11,175 nucleotides of DNA from Candidatus Heimdallarchaeota archaeon (GTDB lineage: Archaea; Asgardarchaeota; Heimdallarchaeia; Heimdallarchaeales; Heimdallarchaeaceae): assembly GCA_016839985.1 (NCBI GenBank), contig JAEOTG010000205.1, forward strand, positions 1 to 11,175, read 5' to 3'. The notes below the pieces were generated by a model. It was not told the origin of the DNA. It saw nothing but the letters and a program-made list of their open reading frames with translations, and ran no database searches. A program made the translations under genes and the position numbers. Of this stretch, positions 1 through 6,170 are shown one piece after another; within the stretch, counting starts at the first letter, position 1; each line of letters opens with the position of its first letter.

Positions 1-36
1 CAACGAATCATAATTTAATTAGTTCTTAGATTTTTA

Positions 37-876
37 TTAATGTGATTCTATTTTTTCAATAAATTTCTCTACAAATTTAGCAACTTCGTCTTCATTTCCA
101 GCATAAACCCTATGTACATCACCCATGTTTACAAATTCTGAATCAGGATGATATTGCGCTAATTTCATAGAATTCTCAGGTTTAGTGAACCAATCGCCTT
201 CAGCGTATAAAATAATTTGAGGAATATCCAATTCTTCTTCTCTACCTCTAATATCATAATCATGTATGAATTCGAAAAGAAAACGAAATAAAGGATATAA
301 ATCCATATTAGCTATTCTACCTTTTGATTTCTTTAGGTTTCTCTGTTCACTTGGATTGTGTATTCTTAAATAAACATTTAATATGAAAAAAATAGTCTTA
401 AAAGCTAACCATAGAAGTGGATATGGTAATATCTTAAGTATATTAAACCACCATTTAGTATTATTCTTATAATCTGGACTTGCAGCAAGGAATGCTTTAG
501 GTTTTGGACCAAGTTTTTCAAGATAGTACAAATAACCAATTTCAATTCCAGCACAACTCCCCCAAACATAAAATTCAGATTCTTTTAATTCATAGTGGTC
601 TATAATTTTAGCAAAATCTTCAGTTATAATCATAGGTCCATATATTCCTCTTTTATGTGGTTTACTTGATTTTCCATGTCCCCTTGGATCATATGATATT
701 ACATTCGCAAATTTCTGTAATTGCTCTATTAATGGCAATATACCTTCAATGTTCCCCAACCAACCAGGAATCATAACTATTACTCTATTTTTATACCGTT
801 CTTCATTACATTCAAAAAAAGCATGACGTAGTTTTATGAAAGGTTTTTCAGAAATGGTAATATATTTTTCTTCCAT
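37..876 (-). CDS. Alpha/beta hydrolase with cysteine nucleophile, copy A
   Basis: A 279-residue single-domain alpha/beta hydrolase, probably cytosolic or membrane-associated. The oxyanion region is IPGWLGN (residues 36-42), followed by the strand-4 turn DPRGHGKSS (63-71). The nucleophile elbow is GSCAG (106-110), so the nucleophile is Cys108 in a GxCxG context, as in dienelactone hydrolases, rather than the usual Ser. Asp228 (in AEGDWF) and His255 (in GDVHR) complete a plausible triad. The cap region (about 141-205) contains a very hydrophobic helix (150-172) that could bind lipid or membrane. Start: a TTG at 879 is possible, but the ATG at 876 aligns exactly with the start of the upstream paralogue (MEEKYIT) and lies about 26 bp from a TATA-like box, so I chose it. 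It lies 30 bp downstream of copy B on the same strand, and the two are about 49% identical without gaps. The fold is clear; the substrate cannot be told. Confidence 0.85.
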   Translation of the reverse strand: MEEKYITISEKPFIKLRHAFFECNEERYKNRVIVMIPGWLGNIEGILPLIEQLQKFANVISYDPRGHGKSSKPHKRGIYGPMIITEDFAKIIDHYELKESEFYVWGSCAGIEIGYLYYLEKLGPKPKAFLAASPDYKNNTKWWFNILKILPYPLLWLAFKTIFFILNVYLRIHNPSEQRNLKKSKGRIANMDLYPLFRFLFEFIHDYDIRGREEELDIPQIILYAEGDWFTKPENSMKLAQYHPDSEFVNMGDVHRVYAGNEDEVAKFVEKFIEKIESH

Positions 877-898
877 CAAATATGATTCGTTTTAGATG

Positions 899-906
899 TA
901 ATAAAT
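899..906 (-). promoter_or_regulatory. TATA-like box for hydrolase copy A
   Basis: On the minus strand this reads AATTTATT, running right up to the stop codon of copy B. Its centre is about 26 bp upstream of the ATG at 876, the spacing expected for a leaderless archaeal start. Copy A may therefore have its own promoter as well as read-through from copy B. The region is AT-rich, so the match is weak evidence. Confidence 0.3.
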
Positions 907-1749
907 TTATTCCATTTTTGACAAGTTTTTTATAAATTGGTCAATATGATTTACAATATCATCTTCGTTTCCATCAATGAACCTATGAGCTTCGCTATAC
1001 CGTATTAGTTTTGATTTTGGATGGAATTGACCGAGTTTCTCTGAATCTTCTGGTTTTGAAAACCAGTCTTTATCTGCATAGAATATTAATTGAGGTACTC
1101 CTATTCCTTCCTCTTTTCCTCGTATATCATATTTATGTATAAATTCTAGGATAATTCTAGCTTGCACATAGAAATCTAGCTCATAAAATCTCTCTATTGA
1201 ATAATCAAAATTTTTTATTTCTTCTGGGCTTTGTTTTTTCAAATACATCTTAAAAAAGATTTTATATATTTTGTAAGCAACCCATAAGATAGGGTAAGGT
1301 AAATAATTTACAATACTAAACCAACTGAAAGTACCATGTTTTGAAGCAGTACTCACAGCCAAAATAGCTTTAGGTTTTGGACCTTTATTTTCAATACAAT
1401 ATTGATATTCTATTTCTGAAACAACACAGCTCCCCCAGATAAAGTATTCGTCATCTTTTAAGTGATAATGTTTTATAATTACTGAAAGATCATCTGCATA
1501 ACAACTTGGTTTATACAATCCTCGTTTTTTTGGTCCTGATGATTTACCAAATCCTCGTGGTTCAAACATCATTACATTTGATATTTTCTGAAAAGCTTGA
1601 ACTAAAGGTATTCTCCTATCAATATTACTTAACCAACCAGGTATCAACAGTATAACTCTGTTCTTATATTCCTCATTAGTTGTAGGAAAAAAAGAATGTC
1701 TTAGGACTATTAGTGGTTTTTCTGAAACTGTTATATATTTCTCTTCCAT
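907..1749 (-). CDS. Alpha/beta hydrolase with cysteine nucleophile, copy B
   Basis: A 280-residue paralogue of the downstream hydrolase, colinear over its whole length (136 of 279 positions identical in an ungapped hand alignment). The putative triad falls on identical positions: Cys108, Asp228 (ADKDWF) and His255 (SEAHR). The elbow reads GSCVV, so the last glycine of GxCxG is lost; this may alter the tight nucleophile turn and hence activity or specificity. The substitution pattern is consistent with divergence after tandem duplication. The cap (about 141-205) again has a long aromatic and aliphatic helix near PYPILW. The ATG at 1749 gives MEEKYIT, the same N-terminus as copy A. A TATA-like stretch (1771-1780) is correctly placed for a leaderless start. 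It is divergent from the DegV gene. The hydrolase fold is confident; the substrate is unknown. Confidence 0.85.
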   Translation of the reverse strand: MEEKYITVSEKPLIVLRHSFFPTTNEEYKNRVILLIPGWLSNIDRRIPLVQAFQKISNVMMFEPRGFGKSSGPKKRGLYKPSCYADDLSVIIKHYHLKDDEYFIWGSCVVSEIEYQYCIENKGPKPKAILAVSTASKHGTFSWFSIVNYLPYPILWVAYKIYKIFFKMYLKKQSPEEIKNFDYSIERFYELDFYVQARIILEFIHKYDIRGKEEGIGVPQLIFYADKDWFSKPEDSEKLGQFHPKSKLIRYSEAHRFIDGNEDDIVNHIDQFIKNLSKME

Positions 1750-1770
1750 CCATTTGTGTATAACATAGAT

Positions 1771-1780
1771 AATTAATAAA
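1771..1780 (-). promoter_or_regulatory. TATA-like box for hydrolase copy B
   Basis: The minus strand reads TTTATTAATT, centred about 26 bp before the ATG at 1749 and preceded by a purine-rich AAGAATAA that could serve as a BRE. The spacing suits a leaderless transcript. The base composition lowers certainty. Confidence 0.4.
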
Positions 1781-1787
1781 TTATTCT

Positions 1788-1826
1788 TTATAACTTACTG
1801 AAAATATGCTAACAGTAATATTATAA
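1788..1826. promoter_or_regulatory. Imperfect palindrome between divergent promoters
   Basis: The arms are TTATAACTTACTG (1788-1800) and CAGTAATATTATAA (1813-1826). They are inverted copies with one bulge and one mismatch, separated by 12 bases. The dyad sits between the TATA-like box of the hydrolase pair (1771-1780) and the TATA box of the DegV gene (1856-1863). That position suits an operator for a dimeric regulator acting on both genes, but no regulator is encoded nearby. Confidence 0.3.
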
Positions 1827-1855
1827 TTTCCGTTAAAAATTATCTTTAAATTAAA

Positions 1856-1863
1856 TTTATATA
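1856..1863 (+). promoter_or_regulatory. TATA box for the DegV gene
   Basis: TTTATATA, preceded by a TTAAA BRE-like stretch and centred about 28 bp before the ATG at 1888. There is no Shine-Dalgarno sequence between box and ATG, so the mRNA is probably leaderless. The same element and spacing recur at 4490-4497, 4437-4444 (minus) and 10191-10198 (minus). Confidence 0.6.
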
Positions 1864-1887
1864 TTGCAATAGTTTATTTTTAATATT

Positions 1888-2757
1888 ATGAAAGTTAAAA
1901 TCTTCACAGAAGTAACTACTTTTATCCCTGATGAGTTAGCAAAGAAATACAATATAGATTTTGTAGAGTTTTCTTTGTTAATTGACGGTAAATTTTTCAA
2001 AGAAAAATCAGAGATTAATAGAGAGGAATTTATCAACACAATGAATGAGATGGACCCTTATCCAACTTCAAGTATGGCAAATCCAAACGATTATCTAGAA
2101 GCCTTTCAGAAAGCTGTAAATGAAGGATATGATGAAATTCTATATATTGGTATTACCACTAATCTTTCTCAATCTCAAAATTCAGCTAAACTAGCATCCA
2201 AACAGATTAAGAAGGCAAAAGTTACTATATATGATAGCGAAATAATGGGTGCATGTCAAGGAATCATGGTTTTATCAGCTGCTCATCTTTATCAAAAAGG
2301 GAAATCAACGGATGAAGTTATTAAATATCTTGATTCAATTAAAGAAAAAATATACGGAGCGGGTATATCTGCAAGTTTTGAAGTTTTATTTAAAACTGGT
2401 AGAGTTAAAAAAGGAGCAGCTATTTCAGTTATATCCACAATTATGAGACTTAAACCTATGTTTGAACTCAATTATGAAAAAGGTATCACAAGTTTAGGAG
2501 GAGGAAGAGGATACAAAGGTGCAATCAAGATTCTGACAGAAAATTTCCTTGAGAAAACTGATGAAAACTTAGAATACATCCTCATTATGAGTGATGCAAT
2601 TGGCCCTGATTTGATGAAAAAAATAGAAACAGAGGTATGCAAAATTAGAAATATTAAGGAGATATTTTATTGGCCAATTACACCAATGGCTGCACATACA
2701 TTAGGGAAAGGTTGTGCTTTAGCTGTTATAGGACCATCTTGGGAAGTAGAATTATAA
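1888..2757 (+). CDS. DegV-family fatty-acid-binding protein
   Basis: A 289-residue protein, the usual length for DegV (about 280). DegV proteins bind a fatty acid between two alpha/beta domains; in Firmicutes, homologues (FakB) present fatty acids to the kinase FakA, but no FakA-like gene is in this window. Recognisable family landmarks are PYPTSSMANP (57-66, equivalent to the PTTSQPS ligand-binding loop), NLSQSQNSA (92-100, equivalent to LSGTYQSA), YDS (115-117), the GRV hinge region with MRLKPMFEL in the middle (the usual xxIKPIL), and AHTLGKG near the C-terminus (usually AHTGPG). The N-terminal DST motif of the family is replaced by TEVTT (7-11). The ATG start is supported by a well-placed TATA box. 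It is transcribed alone; the next gene is convergent 26 bp away. The family assignment is firm; the ligand and partner in this organism are inferred. Confidence 0.9.
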   Translation: MKVKIFTEVTTFIPDELAKKYNIDFVEFSLLIDGKFFKEKSEINREEFINTMNEMDPYPTSSMANPNDYLEAFQKAVNEGYDEILYIGITTNLSQSQNSAKLASKQIKKAKVTIYDSEIMGACQGIMVLSAAHLYQKGKSTDEVIKYLDSIKEKIYGAGISASFEVLFKTGRVKKGAAISVISTIMRLKPMFELNYEKGITSLGGGRGYKGAIKILTENFLEKTDENLEYILIMSDAIGPDLMKKIETEVCKIRNIKEIFYWPITPMAAHTLGKGCALAVIGPSWEVEL

Positions 2758-2783
2758 ATTAGTTTTATGTATCAGATTTTACT

Positions 2784-3845
2784 TCAACCTGAACCTTGAC
2801 TTAGTAAAATATTTCTTAATTCTAAAATATCATTTAGTATAAGATAAATTGCATTGTCTAAAGAACGGAAAATATCACTAATTGAAACTATTAGCTTGAG
2901 ATTCTTTCTCCTTTCTGCTTCATTAAATAAAGATTTCTTAATATTCAACTCTAATTCCTCCGCTCTTTCTATTGTAACAAAGAAGTATCTAGCAGTTGGA
3001 TCATTTTCTCTCAATTCATCAATATTCTTGATATGTCTAGAGGTAGTTTCAGCATCTTCACATGAGGCTAGATAAATATAGTAATCCATTTCTCTAAAGA
3101 AGTCTTTTCCTGCAATTTCCTCGAGATCAAATAATAGTGTTAAAACTATTCTCATAAAATATGTGTCAATTCTTGTTATGTATTCGTTTCTATCTAACTG
3201 ATAGATGAAATCTATATTTTGATATTGAAAAAGTGCTTGAATTATAATATTATATGCAAGGGAATCTGAGGTTATAATTCCAATTTTTGTCCTTCTATTA
3301 AGTAGATTTGAAATTTGTTGTATTGTGTTAAATCTTGACGCTATATCTCTTACAATTTCCTCTATGGTTTTTGATCTGATTTGTTCATCAAGAATAACAT
3401 TTTCAGTTAGTGATTCACCCAGATACAATAACATTTCTTCTGTAATCTCTTGAACATCATCAAATTGTTGTAAGAAGCTTTCAATTGTTGTATAAATTTG
3501 ATTATGCCCAAATTTTACTTTTTGATCACATTCCTTGTCATAGAAAATTAATATTTGACACATGGCTGATTCTTTATTGAAAAGGAGACGGGGATCCTTA
3601 ATTTTTGAATCAGGTTTTTTAAAAGAAACTATTAGTAAATGATATAATGGGAAGTGAGGTATTGGTAAAGGTCCATAGATTTCTAATTGAGGGGAGGATG
3701 CAGAAATCACTGGGCTGTAAAAATTCCCTATTCCCATAATTTCCTCACTAGGAATATCTGGAATGGGTATTGAACTTCTAAGAGTCATACCAGCATCATC
3801 TAAAACGAGTAAAGAGATGTAAGGTATGAATAAATTGGATGACAT
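2784..3845 (-). CDS. Longin-like domain fused to a degenerate Ras-like GTPase fold
   Basis: A 353-residue protein with no confident named family. Residues about 5-125 have the alternating strand pattern of a longin/roadblock-like domain (ISLLVLDDAGMTLRSS, then YHLLIVSFKK and QILIFYDK, then a helix). Residues about 130-185 are helical. Residues 186-345 can be threaded on a small Ras-like G domain: TKIGIITSDSLAYN sits at strand 1 and the P-loop, TLLFDLEEIAGKDFF at strand 3 and switch II, MDYYIYLASCEDAET at strand 4, RYFFVTIERAEEL at strand 5, LKLIVSISD at strand 6, and a C-terminal helix follows. All nucleotide motifs are lost: no GxxxxGK[ST], DLEE instead of DxxG, TIER instead of NKxD. I infer a pseudo-GTPase that binds proteins rather than hydrolysing GTP. 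It lies 62 bp downstream of a small membrane protein, probably co-transcribed. The start is ATG 3845; TATA-like sequence upstream (3873-3890) is weak. The pseudo-GTPase reading is by hand alignment only. Confidence 0.6.
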   Translation of the reverse strand: MSSNLFIPYISLLVLDDAGMTLRSSIPIPDIPSEEIMGIGNFYSPVISASSPQLEIYGPLPIPHFPLYHLLIVSFKKPDSKIKDPRLLFNKESAMCQILIFYDKECDQKVKFGHNQIYTTIESFLQQFDDVQEITEEMLLYLGESLTENVILDEQIRSKTIEEIVRDIASRFNTIQQISNLLNRRTKIGIITSDSLAYNIIIQALFQYQNIDFIYQLDRNEYITRIDTYFMRIVLTLLFDLEEIAGKDFFREMDYYIYLASCEDAETTSRHIKNIDELRENDPTARYFFVTIERAEELELNIKKSLFNEAERRKNLKLIVSISDIFRSLDNAIYLILNDILELRNILLSQGSG

Positions 3846-3907
3846 TTTAATCAGATTACTAATAGTTACTGATTTATTAAGAGTTATATGAAATAAAAAT
3901 CATTTCC

Positions 3908-4414
3908 TTAAGGCTTATTCATTGCTTTGTAATCTGCATATACTTTTTCGAGTTCGACTCTACTCTTTCTTGGATTTCTTTCAATTATTGCTTCAAGAAA
4001 ACAAAAGATTAAAAGAAGTCTACATAAGCGAATTAAATGGTAACCAATTCTTATGGATTCTATAATTACTGTATCTTCAGGAACTATAAACAAAATACTT
4101 TGTTCCCAATAAGTTGCTTCAGTAAGAAATACATTAACGGAAAGTTCCATTGAATAGGACATTGCTATAGCGATTGCAATGAGAATTAATCTTATCCATT
4201 TTAAATCTGTTCTTCTTATTACTTTTATTCCTTCTAACCATTTAACATCATGAGTTGTGACAATTAAAGTACAAGTTAAGAAAATCCAAAGAGGAGGTGA
4301 TTCTGAAAGATCAATCCAAGTTGATACATAATCTTCAATGAGAATAACTGGTGAAAGTAAGCTAAGAAAAGCTATGATACATGAAATAAAACTAAGCGAA
4401 GAGGATAATCTCAT
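3908..4414 (-). CDS. Small four-helix membrane protein, unknown function
   Basis: 168 residues that I do not recognise. Hydrophobic segments lie at about 5-26, 41-55, 72-97 and 120-143. The short tail (145-168) is basic and charged. There is no signal-peptidase site, metal motif or catalytic motif. The ATG at 4414 is supported by a minus-strand TATA box centred about 26 bp away, which implies a leaderless mRNA. The longin-like/pseudo-GTPase gene follows 62 bp downstream on the same strand, so the pair may form an operon. It is divergent from a three-gene cassette of membrane proteins across 106 bp. A role as membrane anchor or partner of the downstream protein is possible but only from adjacency. 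Confidence 0.7.
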   Translation of the reverse strand: MRLSSSLSFISCIIAFLSLLSPVILIEDYVSTWIDLSESPPLWIFLTCTLIVTTHDVKWLEGIKVIRRTDLKWIRLILIAIAIAMSYSMELSVNVFLTEATYWEQSILFIVPEDTVIIESIRIGYHLIRLCRLLLIFCFLEAIIERNPRKSRVELEKVYADYKAMNKP

Positions 4415-4436
4415 TATTCATGATAGACTGGAGGAA

Positions 4437-4444
4437 TTTATATA
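4437..4444 (-). promoter_or_regulatory. TATA box for the minus-strand membrane protein gene
   Basis: The minus strand reads TATATAAA, centred about 26 bp upstream of the ATG at 4414. No ribosome-binding site follows, so the transcript is probably leaderless. It forms one half of a divergent promoter region with the box at 4490-4497. Confidence 0.6.
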
Positions 4445-4459
4445 GTTTTGTTTTTAAAT

Positions 4460-4469
4460 TGAAGCTTCA
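4460..4469. promoter_or_regulatory. Perfect 10-bp palindrome in a divergent promoter region
   Basis: TGAAGCTTCA is a perfect dyad centred at 4464.5, almost midway between the two opposing TATA boxes (centres near 4440 and 4494). It is a possible operator for both the minus-strand operon and the plus-strand membrane cassette. A 10-bp palindrome can also occur by chance. Confidence 0.25.
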
Positions 4470-4489
4470 TAAAGTCAAGACTCCGCAAA

Positions 4490-4497
4490 TTTATATA
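4490..4497 (+). promoter_or_regulatory. TATA box for the three-gene membrane cassette
   Basis: TTTATATA, preceded by CCGCAAA (a possible BRE) and centred about 28 bp before the ATG at 4521. The short distance and the lack of a Shine-Dalgarno sequence imply a leaderless first gene. The two downstream genes of the cassette carry GGTGAT sequences instead. Confidence 0.6.
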
Positions 4498-4520
4498 CAA
4501 GAAAGAAAAGATTTTCCTAG

Positions 4521-5447
4521 ATGATTTCAGAACCAACTAGAAAGCATATTACCAACGCTTCGTTATTTGCTGTATTATCACAAATGATTAGTATGGCAGT
4601 TGCATTTTTCCAATCAAGTTCAGCTTCAATTTATATTAGACTGGTTTTTGAAGTAATCTTTTATTTATCTTTGATATGGCTAGGTTATGGTTTGTGGTTA
4701 TTCCACAAAGATGAACGAAATAAAAAACTTCAATATACTAGCTTGTTAGTACTTGCAGGAGTAGCACTTGCTATTCCCATATTGATAATTAATTCATTAG
4801 TTGCTATTGAAATCATAGTAACTAATAACATTGGAACAATACTCTCTCAAATATCTACAATTCTTCCATCAATTGGTCTTCTTGTAGGTTTTGTGTTATT
4901 AAGAAGTATTTTGGATTCATATGTTCTTGCAAGAAGAAACATCTTCAAAGGTCAATTATCCTTGCCCATTGGATATGCAATGTCTATATTCTATGTAATT
5001 ATACTAACAATAGTACCTCCTGAATCAATGGTTATTGAAGTAAATGGTGAAACACAAATAAAAAGCGAGTATGTTTTTCTTTACTATGTTGTTAGTTTTC
5101 TGGAAATGGGAATGATTGTGATGGTTGTATTAGGATTTTGGTATCTAAGAAGAGCTTTTCTAATGTTGGATAAGGTGCCAAAAGAATACTTTGAAAGAAA
5201 AAAGCAAGTGGAAGAGTATCAAGCTCAAAGATCTTATCCAGGAACATTTACAAGATTTTCTAGAAATCAAAGAACAATAGTACCTCCCTCAGCAGCGAAA
5301 AGTGAACAAGAAATTATTGATACTACTAGTAGTTCTGAGGTTTCTTCTAAGAAGAAAATGTTTTGCGTGAAGTGTGGTCTTGAACTTGAAGAAGATGCTG
5401 TTTTTTGTGCAAATTGTGGGGAAAAGAATCCATACCTAGCAAAATAG
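4521..5447 (+). CDS. Six-helix membrane protein with C-terminal zinc ribbon
   Basis: 308 residues, no family I can name. Six hydrophobic segments lie at about 14-31, 37-61, 71-100, 106-130, 146-166 and 182-208. A low-complexity Ser/Thr/Glu linker (about 215-278) follows, then a compact zinc ribbon at 282-299: CVKC and CANC, two CxxC knuckles 10 residues apart, the common zinc-ribbon pattern of regulatory or adaptor tails. The membrane part resembles the next two genes: compare YLSLIWLGYGLWLF and PIGYAMSIFYV here with CALILLAIGIIRL and PAGYLLQIYPY in the second protein. It is the first gene of a tight operon and has its own TATA box; the ATG at 4521 is set by that box. The ribbon should face the cytosol if the helix count is six and the N-terminus is also inside. 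The role is unknown; a metal-dependent interaction is inferred. Confidence 0.75.
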   Translation: MISEPTRKHITNASLFAVLSQMISMAVAFFQSSSASIYIRLVFEVIFYLSLIWLGYGLWLFHKDERNKKLQYTSLLVLAGVALAIPILIINSLVAIEIIVTNNIGTILSQISTILPSIGLLVGFVLLRSILDSYVLARRNIFKGQLSLPIGYAMSIFYVIILTIVPPESMVIEVNGETQIKSEYVFLYYVVSFLEMGMIVMVVLGFWYLRRAFLMLDKVPKEYFERKKQVEEYQAQRSYPGTFTRFSRNQRTIVPPSAAKSEQEIIDTTSSSEVSSKKKMFCVKCGLELEEDAVFCANCGEKNPYLAK

Positions 5448-5452
5448 GTGAT
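5445..5452 (+). promoter_or_regulatory. Shine-Dalgarno sequence that fixes the start of cassette gene 2
   Basis: TAGGTGAT overlaps the stop codon of the first cassette gene and lies four bases before ATG 5457. It complements the archaeal 16S tail (anti-SD ATCACCTCC). It argues for the ATG at 5457 over the in-frame GTG at 5448, which lies inside the SD itself. Confidence 0.65.
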
Positions 5453-5456
5453 TAAA

Positions 5457-6170
5457 ATGAATGTTTCTGAAGATGTTGCAAAGCATTTATTTTACTCAAC
5501 TTGGTTTCTTATGATACTTCAAATGATTAAGGTATTAAACACAACATTTCTAGGTATTTTTGTTCCTCTTCTAGTCAATATTGTTGATGCTGCTTTTGAT
5601 TGTGCACTTATTCTCTTGGCAATTGGAATCATACGTTTAGGAAAAGAAAAAGATAATATCAAAGGATGGATTGTGTCTAGTATTGCACTAATTTTTGCAG
5701 GAGGAGTGGATATAATTACTTTAATTCTTTCATACAGCTATCCTTATGAATCTTGGATTTTAGCTCCTTTCTTATACATAAGACTGGCTTTACTTATATG
5801 TTTTCTAGTTGCTTTACCTATTGCTTTTACTTACTTAAAATTCCATATAGATGATTTAGAAAAGATGAAAATAATCTCAAGAAAAGGTAGATTTTTCATT
5901 CCAGCTGGTTATTTATTGCAGATTTACCCGTATCTTATTCCCTGGATAGGAGATTATATGAATCCAAAAATCCTACCTCCTATAGTATCAAATCTAGGAT
6001 TATTCTTCATACTTATTTCTGCTTTTCTAATAATTGTAGGTTTTCTAGAACTAACAGTTGTAGTTAAAATGATACTAAAAGGTTATACAGGTGATGATTT
6101 CTTTAAAGATGAAATGGTAATTTCTGATGTAGAAAATAGCAATCAACAAATAGAAGGTGATGAAAATTAA
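5457..6170 (+). CDS. Six-helix membrane protein, cassette gene 2
   Basis: 237 residues, unrecognised family. Hydrophobic segments lie at about 10-28, 30-60, 66-90, 97-124, 144-163 and 174-205; the C-terminal tail (about 208-237) is acidic. It looks like a paralogue of the genes on either side: same helix count and spacing, a charged loop after helix 2 (GKEKDN), and the (G/S)YLLQ motif starting helix 5 that is also in the third protein. It lacks the zinc ribbon of gene 1. The start is ATG 5457, 10 bp after the stop of gene 1, chosen because of the SD over that stop; the upstream GTG would place the SD inside the coding region. Its end overlaps the start of gene 3. A transporter, receptor or membrane scaffold are all possible; nothing in the sequence decides. 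Confidence 0.75.
   Translation: MNVSEDVAKHLFYSTWFLMILQMIKVLNTTFLGIFVPLLVNIVDAAFDCALILLAIGIIRLGKEKDNIKGWIVSSIALIFAGGVDIITLILSYSYPYESWILAPFLYIRLALLICFLVALPIAFTYLKFHIDDLEKMKIISRKGRFFIPAGYLLQIYPYLIPWIGDYMNPKILPPIVSNLGLFFILISAFLIIVGFLELTVVVKMILKGYTGDDFFKDEMVISDVENSNQQIEGDEN
6153..6161 (+). promoter_or_regulatory. Strong Shine-Dalgarno at the start of cassette gene 3
   Basis: GAAGGTGAT matches the ideal GGAGGTGAT at 8 of 9 bases. The layout mirrors the start of gene 2, but where gene 2 has ATG four bases after GGTGAT, this gene has ATT (6166). The nearest standard start codons, GTG 6157 and ATG 6160, lie within the SD. Translational coupling to gene 2, whose stop is at 6168-6170, is likely. Confidence 0.5.

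Noticed and set aside
1857..2039. 60-residue open frame on the minus strand
   Set aside because: It is antisense to the start of the DegV gene and covers its promoter; the composition fits a shadow frame.
2249..2446. 65-residue plus-strand open frame
   Set aside because: It lies wholly within the DegV gene in another frame and has no start signal or recognisable motif.
2854..3075. 73-residue plus-strand open frame
   Set aside because: It is antisense to the C-terminal part of the longin-like/pseudo-GTPase gene, and the hydrophobicity is a by-product of its codons.
4434..4500. AATTTATATA occurring twice as a direct repeat
   Set aside because: The two copies are explained by opposing TATA boxes of divergent genes, since the element is nearly self-complementary.
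5448..5450. GTG as the start of cassette gene 2
   Set aside because: It lies inside the GGTGAT Shine-Dalgarno sequence that serves ATG 5457.
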